Part shown: one piece after another, positions 1 through 11,912 of the stretch
Numbering within the stretch: the first letter of the stretch is position 1
Layout: each line of letters opens with the position of its first letter
Assembly (NCBI GenBank): GCA_032209605.1
Contig: JASFXZ010000028.1
Location: forward strand, 6,458,941-6,522,940
Source: Mactromeris polynyma
Taxonomy: Eukaryota > Mollusca > Bivalvia > Venerida > Mactridae
Reading direction: 5' to 3'
Length of the DNA: 64,000 nt
Notes under the pieces: model-generated
The model's input: only the letters and a program-made list of their open reading frames with translations
Database searches by the model: none
What the model was told of the DNA's origin: nothing
Program-made: the position numbers and the translations under genes

Positions 1-60
1 ATAAAGAAACGCTGCCATTTTAATGGGAAATTTGGGTCCGACATCAGCCCCTTTCCCAAA

Positions 61-327
61 TGCACCAGTCAATTGTAACCACGGCCCCCCCAGGTCCGGG
101 GAATAGCGGGGACTTTGACTTTCGGTCCAGCCAATCCCAGGTAAAATTCCTGCCCTGGACAAACTGCTGGTAAAATTCCCGCCAAATGCCCCTGCACCCC
201 GGGGACATCCTAGGTAAGGCCCATTCCCCGCTATTTTCGGCGCGAAAACAATACCACCGCATTCACTCGGCACTGCGGGGCCACCTGGAAGGTAAAAACA
301 CGGCCGTGGTTACAATTGACTGGTGCA
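61..327. mobile_element. MITE with 26-bp perfect terminal inverted repeats
   Basis: Positions 61-86 (starting TGCACCAGTCAATTG) are the exact reverse complement of 302-327. The roughly 215-bp interior is much more GC-rich than its surroundings and has no plausible coding region. This is the layout of a short non-autonomous DNA transposon. No clear target-site duplication was seen, so the superfamily is not assigned. Confidence 0.7.
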
Positions 328-1457
328 AAATAGTAAGATAATATTTTCCCCCAGATTTTGTCAAAATGTCTCCATCAGTATTCGTACCAGTTATTTCCCT
401 ACAGTAGTTGTATTGTCTGCATTCAAATGTAAACTTTATATTGACCATTTATAACACTCAAAACAATCTATGAAATAGGAAATTCATCCAGTTTTGCAAT
501 TTATCTAGCATCCAAACAATAAATTTGGTGATATGAAGTTCCGTAAATTCCCAATTGCTGGATTCACCGTATGCAATACATTCTGTGGTACCTGCTGTGG
601 ATGAGATAGTATTGACAATGACAATGAGTTTATTGCATAATTGTAGAAAGTTTTTCTGGGACTGAGCATATTTCACCACTATGGTATGGCATGCTTCAAC
701 ATGTAAATGAGTTTATAATTCAGGGTTGTTGTGGCAAACATCCTCATATTACAGATACCTGGCCTACTTTTTTCAAAGTTTAGATGCATGTAGACAGAGT
801 GTTTTTTTAAAGACAGGCTTTAAGACATAAACGGCTCTTCTTTAAGATGTGCTTCTTCAATATTTACATTACTGGTATACATTTGATTTAGAGAGGCTCT
901 GTGGATAAACAGGGGTTCCATTTGACCCTTGAGTAGCCCCTTTGACCCCTGGATTTTCCAAAAGACCACATTTTGACCTGTAGGAGTCTGACTGAAGGGT
1001 CAATTTTTTTCTCTAAATAATAGGTAATTTGGCTATAAAATGGTAAAATGAGGTCACAAATTGTCAAAATGACCCTGTAATACAAATGTATAAACAAATT
1101 ATAGAGGTGATTTGGACTCGAAGTTGGACTTGGACATATCTGTTGTGTTACTGATCATCTCTGTCAAACCTGTTGCAGCTACTAGTCCATTCTTTCATGT
1201 TTCACTTAAAATAGAATTTAAAAAATCTGATAAAATGGCTTTAAAGTTTAAATGCAGATTTAATTGTATTCTAATATCAAACTTTATATGTACACTGGTC
1301 AGCAAGTTTTAACACCGATTTAGTTCTCATCTAAATCTCTGTATCTGGGTTAGGTAAACATACAGAAATAGCACATAACATTACAAAAAAAGCAATTTAA
1401 ATGTGTTAATTTAGTATGATAATTATGTAGTTCAGTTTCATTACATGACTTTTTCAG
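328..1457. other. Non-coding stretch before the first recognised TLCD3A exon
   Basis: AT-rich DNA without a recognisable gene. The short open frames here have no family features. The missing first exon of the TLC-domain gene, which should encode the N-terminal hydrophobic segment, could not be identified here and may lie left of the window. Confidence 0.5.
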
Positions 1458-4400
1458 ATGTGTAAGTTCAATGCAGGCGATCATGTCTACAATAGCTGGA
1501 GTGGTTATCTTGCAGGCTTGTCAGCAAAACATCATGACAGATATGTAAGTTGTTTGATGCACAGTCAAGACGGTCTTTCTTTTGTACAAACTATTCTAGT
1601 CAGCCTGATGTAGTAACATTTATAGTTAGTTACGTATAAATAGTAAGAATACATTATTAAATAATAAGTTTTTCACTAATACATGTACATGTATAACTAG
1701 TACATGTATACATGTGTCCAATGTTGAATCTAATCAGTCCTCTTGTGTTCAAAGGTACAAAACTGAGTTTGGAGACCAATCTCAGAATGCAGCCTTGCTA
1801 TTGGTCAATATTAGGACAGTGCTCATCAATAGCCAATCTGAGTTTTGAGACTGGTTATGTTAATTGTGCCAGACTCAGATACCTCAGAGTCTAGAACCTG
1901 GCCAGGTTGGACTTAAACGCAAATTCAGTTAATTCTCATATATTGACTTCTGTTTCTGTACAAATGTGTAAGAAATATACATGCAATATATACAAATATG
2001 TATAAATATGAGAAAATACTGGACTAGAGTTGTTTCTGTGTATTGTATTTGTATTACTGTGTTTGTGAGGTCGCCCGTCGCCGCGCACATATTTTATAAT
2101 GCACTTTATGGTATTTTGGTCGACCCGGTATGTCCCCCGCACACCATAAATAGACTTTTTGAACCGAAGGGGAAAATTTACCTGCCAGCAGAGCAGTATA
2201 GGTCAAACAGACAATTTTTGAAGTCAAATACGGTCACTGCACAGTACCAATGAGACCCATCGTACAGTTACCATTTTCCTGGCATCTAACCAGTACTTTC
2301 CTGGTTACATGCCAGTACTATGTTAGGTGGGAAACACTGAAGAGTATTTCTGTTTTATCCGGCTAGACAAGGGATCGAACCCACGACCTTCGGATTCTTA
2401 GTCAGCAGCTTTAACCACTGAGCCACAGGGCCACCTCTTGTTTCTGTGTGTTACAGGCAACAGTTTATATTTAGGATGTGTTGAGCGATGCTTTAGAAGA
2501 AATGATTGCTTTCTTGTTTCAGTCACTGGTTAACAAACGCGTATGCCTGGTTTGGTTTACCGTACTTTCTGTATGATATCTGGGCTATATACAATACACA
2601 TTACTACCTGAATGAAGATCACATGTTGACATTGAGTATTGATAGAAGATTGAGACACTTTGTACAGCACAATATTCCCATGTTGTTCCATCATGTGCTC
2701 CTGCCATGTTTCTTCTTTCCCAGTATACTGGTGAGTATATTATATACATTGACCAGTGTATATTGATAGGGCTACAATGATACAAGGGTCTCTCAGTTTG
2801 GTTCGGTTTCAATTACATGTACTACCCTATTGGTTATTCGGTTTTTGTTATATAAATATATGAAATACCAGTGTATATTGATAGGGCTTCAATGATACAA
2901 GGGTATCTCAGTTTGGTTCGGTTTCAATTACATGTACTACCCTATCGGTTATTCGGTTTTGTTATATAAATATATGAAATACATGAAGTACTCAATAATT
3001 GATAGCTTAATGACTTGTAATGACCAGACATGAACATTTGATTAGGTAAGTAGAATTAAAATGATGTGGTACAGTATCAAAAAAGTAGAGCCCAGTGTTT
3101 TTTTTGGGGCCTTTTTGGGGCCGAAATTCGGACCCATTCCCCTCACTCAAAAGTATGTTTTTTTCTCAGTAAAAATTCCCCTCCTACAGCTTTTTTTTTA
3201 AATTGGAGATATGTTGCCAGTATTGTTGATATTTTTAGTCAGAAAGATAGAAACATTGACCAGTAATGAAACTAACTAATCTGTTAGCATGTTTACATCA
3301 CTGCAACAAAGAAGTGTAGTGAATACAGACATAGAAATGTATACTTTAAATGCACATTATTTTCACCCTATTTTCCCCTCACAACGCTATTTTCCCCTAT
3401 TTAAGGGCCCCTCACCATTCCCCTAGAAGTGAAAAGAAACACTGAGAGCAAATACTATAAATAGAACTTCATGTCCTATTATAAAAGTATTCAGTTCCTA
3501 TAGCTATGTATCTAACAAATAATGAGTATATCGAGGTGTCGGTACCAGATCCAGCTATCTCCATATACTTTTATTAAGGAGATGGTAGATTCTGGCTCTA
3601 AGCCCTCGATATATAAACTTATGAATTGTCCTACTTGACCATTGCTTCATCTGATTTACCAAACCTAATATATGTAAGACTGTACCAAACTGAACCGTGA
3701 GAAAAAAGAACCGAAAATAATTGAGCATTAGTTATTGTTTGCAGCCATGTTTATTGGAGAGTTTGTTTATAGATATTTATTATTGTTATCGGAACATATC
3801 CAAACGTTTTACCTGATGGAATGAATTTACCAGACTTGTCATGTGGTTTAGACAAATTTGACAAGCTGTTTTTGTGTTTCTTTTCTTTTCCGTAGCTATC
3901 TATAATTATGTCGCCTTCCAAAGGAGAGGGTGCGTGCCGTGTTGGTCATGTTGGTGTGTCTATGGTTTAGTATACTACAGCCTGCTGAAATTTTGTTTTG
4001 ATAATTTTCTGTTATCAGCAGATGACCCTACATTTTGGGATCAGTTGATCAAAGGTCAAGATCACAAACATTTGATTCTGGCATTAATACCTTCTTTATT
4101 ATATTTCAGTATTTCCGCAATAATAAAGGAGATTATTTTGTTGGTGTGATGTATACATGTGAGTCAGCGATACCGTTTATATCATTGAGGTTTATACTGG
4201 CACAGGTACATAATATTGTTTTGTCTTTTAGCTTGATAGATGGAATGATTTTGTCGTCCTTACATTGGCTTAAACATTCATGTCGATTGAATTTTTGGCA
4301 TTTAAGGAGATTTCTCCGTAACTTAAAACACCTTTACTCCATTTGTGGTAAAAAGTACATATTGTGTTTGGAAGCGACAATTACTGGTAGTGTTCAGACC

Positions 4401-5908
4401 TACAAGCAATGTTGACTTGTTGTTGCAGATCTCAGAAAAGCCGCATCCATATCAACGATAGGTCTTCAAATATATGTCTAAAAGTGGAATAGAAATGCCC
4501 CTGTCCACATGCTGGAATAAAGACATTGTTCATTGTTAATTTTGGTTATAACAATAAAAACTTATGAATTAAAGTCAAGTTTGAGAAACACGAAAAATCG
4601 GTCACTGGCGCTACCGGGAATCGAACCCAGGTCTACGGATTGCCGGTCCGTTATGCTAACCACTACACCACAGCGACTAAAGTCCCAATAAGGGTTGAAA
4701 ATACAATTGTTTCGAACCATCGGCACTATCCAGAATATTGCCAAATTTAAGTATGTGTGTACCCTAAAGCTTACTTCCTCACATACTTATAGCGTCTCAT
4801 CAGATTTAAGAAGATTCTATGTCGAAATAAAAAGGTCTTATTTCTCAACTTGTCGACCTGTACATTTGACTTAATTTCTATAGTTTTTGTTTACACTCGC
4901 TGCATGGCGATGTTCCTGATTGCGTCAGACAGCTGCACATAAACAGGTGACGTCTCATTACGTGATGGCAATGTTAAATATGATTAGTTGTTGTTGAAGT
5001 TGAGTTTGACATAATCAATATTGGTGTTCAGATGAACATTTATGTCACACACGGAAGCACAACGGCCATTAACAGAAATCGCTACAATGGCAAACATGAC
5101 ATATTTTGTAAACATGATGTCTTCCGTTGGTCTTATTTCCGAAAAGGTTGCAGATATTATTGATGACCATCAGCTAATTGTTTCTTATACGAAGTACATG
5201 TCACAATTATTACGGTTTAAATTGATTAAAATGGCCCTTATTGGACCTTTAATAGTTCATCAATTTCAAATACAGTCAGACCTTGTTCATTCGAATTCCT
5301 TGGGTCCGAAATTTTATTTCGAATAATACAGGGTTTCAAATAGCCGATTTCAATCAGTGTATAAGAAGATATATCAGGACCTGATATTTATTTCAAATGA
5401 TACCAAGTATGCAGATAAAAGGTTGTCAAATAAACGTGGTTCGACTGTACATCAAATTCATAAGATAAACAATTTGTTTCTTGTATTGAACTGATAGTGA
5501 TAATTTTATGACTTTTTCCATGCAATACTAATGCCAGGGTTTTTTCTATAATTTGAATGAAGATTTGAAAGTTGTATTAAACAAAATGATTATATTTTTT
5601 GTATGTTTTTCTTTCAGTTGAAGATGAAAGACAGTGCAATATACATCATCTCAGGATTATTAATGATATTTGTATTTTTTATTGCGCGTATTTGTATATT
5701 TCCCTTCCTGTATTGGAAGTATAGCATTCACGCTTCGATACCCTTTTTTGAAATACCTTTTAGAATTCCATTTAAGTGCAATATTGGATGTCTTGTCGTA
5801 TGTTTATTTCAAGTATATTTTCTGTGTCTCATGGTTCGAGGTGCTTTCAGGGTATTTTATAAAATATATAAAAAGAGAGCTAACTCTGCATTGATTAAAC
5901 ATAAGTAA
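1458..5908 (+). CDS. TLCD3A: TLC domain-containing protein 3A (FAM57A-like), partial, four exons
   Basis: Multi-pass membrane protein of the TRAM-LAG1-CLN8 family; vertebrate TLCD3 members are linked to ceramide and lipid metabolism. Exons are 1458-1544, 2523-2730, 4110-4205 and 5618-5908 (stop TAA at 5906-5908). Each is flanked by AG/GT and the reading frame continues across all three junctions. Exon 1458-1544 encodes the conserved segment starting VSSMQAIMSTIAGVVI. The next carries HWLTNAYAWFGLPYFLYD and the His-His pair in MLFHHVLLP typical of TLC domains. The third encodes GDYFVG and PFISLRFIL. The last encodes ARICIFPFLYW, the FRIPFKCN stretch, a final membrane helix and a Lys/Arg-rich tail. 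The order and spacing match vertebrate TLCD3A. The first exon is missing: base 1458 completes a codon begun in an upstream exon. The introns contain a SINE and duplicated repeats. Family assignment is strong; TLCD3A rather than TLCD3B is less certain. Confidence 0.88.
2140..2440 (-). repeat. tRNA-derived SINE in a TLCD3A intron
   Basis: Read on the - strand, about 2435-2370 has a tRNA-like head with an A-box-like TGGCTCAGTGGTTAA and a B-box GGTTCGATCC. It is followed by about 230 bp of body. The A/B-box spacing fits a pol III promoter. It overlaps no exon of the host gene. Confidence 0.65.
2755..2985. repeat. Tandem duplication of about 116 bp
   Basis: Two nearly identical head-to-tail copies, starting GTGTATATTGATAGGGCT at about 2755 and about 2871, lie directly after the splice donor of the second recognised TLCD3A exon. 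Only a few substitutions separate them, so the duplication is fairly recent. Confidence 0.8.
3085..3440. repeat. Possible transposon remnant with weak inverted ends
   Basis: The intronic block starts near GCCCAGTGTTTTTTTT and ends near AAAAGAAACACTGAGAGC, which is a loose inverted pair. Between them are repeated TTCCCCTC motifs on one strand. It may be a degraded non-autonomous element. Confidence 0.3.
4562..4690 (-). repeat. SINE with tRNA-Ala(GGC)-like head
   Basis: On the - strand, 4677-4607 folds as a tRNA-like cloverleaf. The acceptor pairs GTCGCTG with TAGCGCC apart from one mismatch, the anticodon stem is ACGGA/TCCGT around loop CCGGCAA (anticodon GGC), and the T arm contains GGTTCGATTCC. 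Position 33 is C instead of the near-universal U. The sequence continues into a tail (about 4606-4562). The tail/head junction recurs truncated at 56693-56742, which marks it as a SINE and not a tRNA gene. Confidence 0.7.
4790..5130. repeat. Dispersed repeat shared with 62520-62830
   Basis: The block containing TTTACACTCGCTGCATGGCG, a GTTCCTGATTG stretch and CACACGGAAG resembles 62520-62830 in the same order and orientation, with many substitutions and small gaps. A 94-codon open frame overlaps it but is not preserved in the other copy. It looks like an old unclassified interspersed repeat. Confidence 0.6.
5271..5449. mobile_element. pogo/Tigger-like MITE
   Basis: The left end TACAGTCAGACCTTGTTCAT and the right end ACGTGGTTCGACTGTA form imperfect terminal inverted repeats with flanking TA. 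Both the TA target and this end sequence fit pogo-type Tc1/mariner elements. The interior contains GGGTCCGAAATTTTATTTCG and GGACCTGATAT, shared with the related copy at 51612-51784. Confidence 0.7.
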
Positions 5909-6009
5909 GTATTGTATTACCTCCCTTTACTAAATTGTTTTTGGTTCAGTTGGTAGAGCACTTTGAAATTCTAATCCAATCTGAAGGTTGTAATTTCAAA
6001 CCACTGGGT

Positions 6010-6060
6010 TATAAAATATATAAAAAGAAAGCTAACTCTGCATTAATTAAAAATAAGTAA
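6010..6060 (+). pseudogene. Duplicated 3' coding end of TLCD3A
   Basis: The last 17 codons of TLCD3A (5858-5908) recur at 6010-6060, still in frame and ending in TAA, with only a few amino-acid changes (for example KKRANS to KKKANS). The flanking 3' sequence is also repeated, giving a local duplication of about 152 bp. The second copy lies downstream of the stop codon and is probably untranslated 3' UTR or intergenic DNA. Confidence 0.8.
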
Positions 6061-6434
6061 GTATTTGTTACCTCCCTTTACTATATTATTTTTAGTTCAG
6101 TTCATCAATTGCTGACACTATGAAATTCGAATTCAATATGAAGGCGTAGTTTCAAACCACTGGGTTAGGGGTATGTTCTCATTGACAATTTGATTGAAGA
6201 TGATATACGTGCTGCCATGACAAAACCTGTATTAGTGATGTTGGTTATGACGTTGTGTATTTCTCTATCAAAGTGTTGACGTCACAAACTAAGCGCTTTG
6301 TCCAAAGATGTTTTGGAGGCTTAATTGTGATTTATAGAATTGAAGGAACGATGAAATATTTATAAGTACAATGTATTGCATAATTGTGTTTTTCTATTTG
6401 AAGATCTGACAATATTTTTAAGAATTATGTACAT

Positions 6435-6675
6435 ATGAACGCTGCTATGAGATTTTCAATCTCTTCTTTAGGTGACGTCATTTCAAGAAAACACAACATG
6501 TGATGTCACAGTTTGCAAGCAGGAAACAATATTTACTCCATATGGTCACTTCATTTTCATATTGCCATATGAGGCAAATATTGCTTACTGTCAGAACATG
6601 GTGACGTCACATGTGACGTTTTCTGAAGATGACGTCACTTAAAGAAGATGTTGGAAATCGTACAGTGGCGCTCAT
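6435..6675. mobile_element. Palindromic MITE with CRE-like sites, copy 1
   Basis: The outer ~75 bp on each side are imperfect inverted repeats with ends ATGA(A/G)CGC and GCGCTCAT. The element carries three perfect TGACGTCA octamers (6473-6480, 6602-6609, 6630-6637). A second copy lies at about 7914-8146 in the same orientation. Confidence 0.8.
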
Positions 6676-7913
6676 ATCATCATTTTGTAGCTTAATTTTG
6701 CATTTTGTTCTTAATATCAGAATTGCTATAAAAACAAAACTTGACATCTGTTTTTAATACTTTTGGTATCAAATAAAAGTTGAAAAAATATATCTGTTAG
6801 AAAATGTAAAAACCTGAAAATGGACTTTTTAGTCACTAATAGAGGTTTTATTGTGGCATATATATCAATGATTCTTGTTTGGAAGTTGTTAGTTAATTCA
6901 GAAGAACAAGTTGATACTGACTGGTAACCCAGGAATATTGTGTCAATCAACTGACTTACGTGCATGACTGAGGTACTATTGAACAATAGTATAAAACTCC
7001 TACATTAGTTATTTTTGCTTGTTTTGTACTATTTTTTCTTCAACATACAGATGCTACAAATACTAACCTGTTGAATCCAAGTAATGTGCCTGTACGTTGT
7101 ATTTTAATTATAGCAATTAATTGCTCAGGAATTGTTTAATTTCATACTTGAAATGTATTCACTTGTAAATGTATTGTAAGTGCGCTTAAATGCTTTTCTA
7201 AATGGTCAATTCCTATATTGTCATACTTTTATATGCCTGTCTCTGGAGACGGTCCGAGTTATCGAATCATGGGTGGCGTCGGCGGCATCCATGTCCGGTC
7301 TCTAACTCAAACAGTATTTTGTTGGATCTTGATCAAACTTGGTCACAATGTTTATGGGCGTAATATCTCATTACAAGTTCAATAAACAACCACATCACGA
7401 TAGGCATTCTGGAGTTAAGGCCCTTCAATTTTCCAAAATTCACAAAATGACCATGCATGACTATCTCCCTTCTAATAAAAAATCAAAATGTGAACATCAC
7501 AATGTTTTCTGTTTAATATTATAGATTTTTGCCCCAAACTTTTGATTGGCGTATTTTATAACAATTTGGTACTCGTGTTAAAATTAATACTGTGAAATAT
7601 AAATTGAGTAAAGTTGTTTTACCTGATTTGTACCCATATGTCAATCTTTTGAAACCAAAAATTCCTTCAAGATTGTAAAAAAATCTGCTTTCCAAGATTT
7701 TTATCAAAAATGATAAACGCAGAAAGTGGGGTGACCAATTACAACTGTGTTATAGTGTATTTTTGTGTTACTTATCTGTGTATAGTTACCGTGATATTAC
7801 AATGAATCCTTTAAACAAATTACTATCTGGTGCAACTTCTCCAGAGCAGACCCTTTGGGAGACACTAAGATTGACTGTTGTTGAGAGGTTGATGCTGAAG
7901 AGAGAATGTATAA
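6676..7913. other. Non-coding spacer between two MITE copies
   Basis: AT-rich DNA with no credible exon. About 7235-7500 resembles degraded interspersed-repeat sequence (motif GGATCTTGATCAAACTTGGT). Otherwise nothing was recognised. Confidence 0.4.
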
Positions 7914-8146
7914 ATGAGCGCTGCTGTAGGATTTCCAACCTCTTCTGTTAGTGAAATCGTTTCAAGAAAACGTCAAATGTGATGTCACTATGTGCAATCT
8001 ATATTTACTCCATATGGTCACTTTGTTTTCATATTGACTTATGGGCAAATATTGCTTACTGCCAGTACATGGTGACGTCACATGTGACATTTTCTGGAAA
8101 TTACGTCACTTATAGAAGAGGTGGGAAATCGTACAGCGCCGCTCAA
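7914..8146. mobile_element. Palindromic MITE with CRE-like sites, copy 2
   Basis: Same family as 6435-6675: ATGAGCGCTGCTG at the left, GCGCCGCTCA at the right, and the ATATTTACTCCATATGGTCA core in the middle. One perfect TGACGTCA remains (8073-8080); the others have mutated, for example to TTACGTCA near 8101. Confidence 0.78.
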
Positions 8147-8287
8147 ATGGTAAATTCTTACTATAAGAAAAATGATACTGTTCTTAAATAGAGGTTGCTT
8201 CTCAAGATAGGATCACTTACAAAAGGTTGTTGGTCAAGAGAAGCAACACATTGCACTGACTCTATTGACAGAAAAGTTTTGTTTTAT

Positions 8288-8690
8288 TATGCATGATATT
8301 AACTTGGTAGATATAAGATATCTCTGTAGTATGACATACCATGATATTAACTAGGTAGATATAAGATATCTCTGTAGTATGATATACCATGATATTAACC
8401 AGGTAGATATAAGTTATCTCTGTAGTATGATATACCATGATATTAACCAGGTAGATATAAGTTATCTCTGTAGTATGATATACCATGATATCAACCAGGT
8501 AGATATAAGTTATCTCTGTAGTATGATATACCATGATATTAACCAGGTAGATATAAATGACAATGTATCTCTGTAGTATTATATACCATGATATCAACCA
8601 GGTAGATATAAGTTATCTCTGTAGTATGATATACCATGATATTAACCAGGTAGATATAAATGACAAGGTATCTCTGTAGAGTTATACACC
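8288..8690. repeat. 48-bp minisatellite
   Basis: About eight units of a 48-bp repeat with core CCATGATATTAACCAGGTAG followed by ATATAAG(T/A)TATCTCTGTAG. Some units carry a short AATGACAA(T/G)G insertion. The period is a multiple of three, so both strands show artefactual open frames of 16-residue repeats. Confidence 0.9.
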
Positions 8691-8699
8691 TTGTGTTAT

Positions 8700-9771
8700 A
8701 GGATTAAAGTATTGTGCTGTATGTGCCTGCAGTCACTCATACCTGGTAATTGATTAAGTTCTCATATCATTGTAACATTTGAGTGATATCGTTAATCTCT
8801 CGTCTTAGATTTTTCCAAAACTAGCTCTTTAAGTGGCGGATACAAAATTGTGACCATTTTGAATCGGAAGCATGTGAACAAATATTGTCATCTGATGGTG
8901 ACTTTGGCATCACAATCTTTCAGTCTCTGACATTCATTTATTGTCATGACAACAATAAAGTTGAGTTATTCTTGAGTTAGTGCCTTCTATGAAGATATCA
9001 TGTTTACTACTCGGGTAAGAGGGTGATAATAAATTGTAGATCTTTAAATCCTGTAACAAATGTGGAATATTAAACGTGTTGATATGTCTTGTTGATGCTT
9101 ATAAAACACTGTGTTCATTATCTGTGCCATACTGACCTTTTTCCTCGATGTTTTAAACTTTTGTTGTCACATTTAGAATAAGGAGAATGAACTAGGAATT
9201 AAAGCATATTACTCATCAGATGCCTGCATCTAATAATGCTGGGTCATTGAAGCTTTGATCAGAGTAGCTGAGTGATTGAGATCATTTGACATGACTTCCG
9301 CTGTTAGAATCCCTAATATTAGACAACTAGGTACCCAGGGCAACAATTCAACCTATACACGGCCTACTCACTACCTTATATGTGATTGTGTTGTCCCTAT
9401 GTTATAAATTAACATAGATACTATTAAATAGTGTGTATTGGTATATTTATGAGTTGTAATATGACTTTGTTGTCGTTCAATATGTTGTTTGTATGCATTT
9501 ATATATTGGTATTATATCTCTCTGTGATAGCAATGAAAGTGTTATAACTTGGTAAACCTGTACATGTACTGTTTTACTTACAAATTATAAAATCAAACTA
9601 TATATACATGTAATCTTATTCCACATGGTTTTTGTACTATTATTTCATTAAATTTGGTAAATTTTATGTATGTGTTTTGTTTTGTCTCTACCTGTTCATT
9701 CAGCCAAACCATGTTCATGTAGTTATTCCAAACTTCCAGAGAAATGAAGATCAATGTGGTTCTGCTAGTAT
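8700..9771. other. Non-coding spacer between minisatellites
   Basis: No gene, SINE or inverted-repeat element was recognised. The composition is AT-rich. Confidence 0.45.
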
Positions 9772-11358
9772 CTTGACTAAGGTACCAGTCTGTGTGGTGA
9801 CCAATGTACCAGTCTATATGGTGACCAAGGTACCAGTCTATATGGTGACCAAGGTACCAGTCTATGTGGTGACCAAGGTACCAGTCTATGTGGTGACCAA
9901 GGTACCAGTCTATGTGATGACCAAGGTACCAGTCAATGTGGTGACCAAGGTACCAGTCTATGTGGTGACCAAGGTACCAGTCTATGTGATGACCAAGGTA
10001 CCAGTCTATGTGGTGACCAAGGTACATTTCTGTGTGATGACCAATATACCAGTCTATACGGTGACAAATATACAAGTCTATGTGGTGACCAATATACCTG
10101 TCTATGTGATGACCAATATACCAGTCGATGTGGTGACCAATATACAAGTCTATGTGGTGACCAATAAACCAGTCTATGTGATGACCAAGGTACCAGTATA
10201 TGTGGTGTTTAATGTACCAGTCCATGCGATGACCAAGGTACTAGTCTGTGTGGTGACCAAGGTACCAGTCTGTGTGATGACTGAGGTACCAGTATATGTT
10301 ATGACCAAGGTACCAGTCTATGTGATGACCAAGGTACTAGTCTATGTTGTGACCAATGTACCATTCTATGTAGTGACCAAGGTACCATTCTATGTGGTGA
10401 CCAATATACCAGTCTATTTGATGACCAAGGTACCAGTCTATTTGATGACCAAGGTACCAGTCTATGTGATGACCAATGTACCAGTCTGTGTGATGACTAA
10501 GGTACCAGCCTATGTGATGACCAATGTACCAGTTTTTGTGATGACCAAGGTACCCGTCTGTGTGGTTACCAAGGTATCAGTCTATGTAGTGACCAATGTA
10601 CCAGTCTGTGTGATGACCAATGTACTAGTCTGTGTGATGACCAATATACCAGTCTGTGTGATGACCAATGTACCAGTCTGTGTGATGACCAATGTACCAG
10701 TCTGTGTGATGACCAATGTACCAGTCTGTGTGATGACCAATGTACCAGTCTGTGTGATTACCAAGGTACCAGTCGGAGTTTATGTGAAGACCAAGGTACC
10801 AGTCTGTGTGATTACCAAGGTATCAGTCGGAGTCTATGTGAAGACCAAGGTACCAGTCTGAGTCTATGTGAATACCAAGGTACCAGTCTGAGTCTATGTG
10901 AAGACCAAGTTACCAGTCTAAGTCTATTTGAAGACCAAGATACCAGTCTGTGTGATTACCAAGGTACCAGTCTGAGTCTATGTGAAGACCAAGGTACCAG
11001 TCTGAGTCTATGTGAATACCAAGTTACCAGTCTAAGTTTATGTGAAGACCAAGGTACCATTCTGTGTGATGACCAAGGTACCAGTCTGAGTGTATGTGAT
11101 GACTAAAGTACCAGTATGTCTGATGACCAAGGTACCAGTCTGAGTGTATGTGATGACTAAGGTACCGATCTATGTGATGACCAAGGTACCAGTGTATGTG
11201 ATGACCAAGGTATCAGTCTATGTGATGACCAAGGTACCAGTCTATTTTATGACCAAGGTACCAACCAGTCTATGTGATGAATAAGGTACCAGTCATTGTG
11301 ATGATAAGGTACCCGTCTCTGTAATGACCAATGTACCAGTCTATGTGATGACGTAAGG
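9772..11358. repeat. 1.6-kb minisatellite of 24-bp units
   Basis: More than 60 units of GGTACCAGTCTRTGTGRTGA followed by CCAA. Toward the right end, 30-bp variants (with inserted GAGTCT) alternate with 24-bp units. The left half favours GTGGTGACC, the middle GTGATGACC, and the right end the 30-bp form, so subtypes are regionally homogenised. Long open frames on both strands (409 codons on +, 210 on -) follow from a period of eight codons with no stop. The array ends exactly where the segmental duplication begins. Confidence 0.93.
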
Positions 11359-11912
11359 GATGCAAAGAGGTAAACATACATTCAGATAGGGATAGTTCTT
11401 GACAACCCTTTGTATTAGAATTGAGAACGTATTTTGTCCAAAACGAAAGAACGGCATATTAAATAATAACCTGTCATTTACTAACTAGTAACTGAACAAA
11501 AACCACTATGAGATAAATACGACTATGATTTATATTCCAGGTTACATATATACTTGACGCCATTAATATGCAACTATTTGAACTATGCGTCATGTTGTAG
11601 TATCAACTGTTAAAAGCGTGTTACAGTTATATATGTGTTAATTCTTGTTCATAACTTTATTAAACTCTAGACCAATTAAATTTAATTTCATTATTGATTA
11701 ATATCATTAAATTATGTTTCAGAAATAAACTCTTTATCTATATGCACTGTTTTTGGTTGCGTTTTTAATGTCGTTTAGTACAAATTATGTACATGTATAT
11801 ATAATAGAAGACAAAACCAAGCTCATGGTAGACATTAATTAATCATTAGTTTCTTTAATTGTTGTACTCTGTGCAACCATGACCTCCGTATATTGTCGCA
11901 GCTTCGTTGCTT

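Noticed and set aside
4607..4677. Functional tRNA-Ala gene
   Set aside because: C at position 33, an acceptor mismatch, and a SINE-type tail that recurs elsewhere in the window.
5042..5326. A 94-codon + frame downstream of a TLCD3A exon
   Set aside because: It overlaps a dispersed repeat and a pogo-like MITE; the related repeat at 62520-62830 does not keep the frame.
9632..10861. A 409-codon + strand open frame as a secreted repeat protein
   Set aside because: It is almost entirely the 24-bp minisatellite, whose period leaves both strands open; no splice structure, conserved domain or codon bias supports it.
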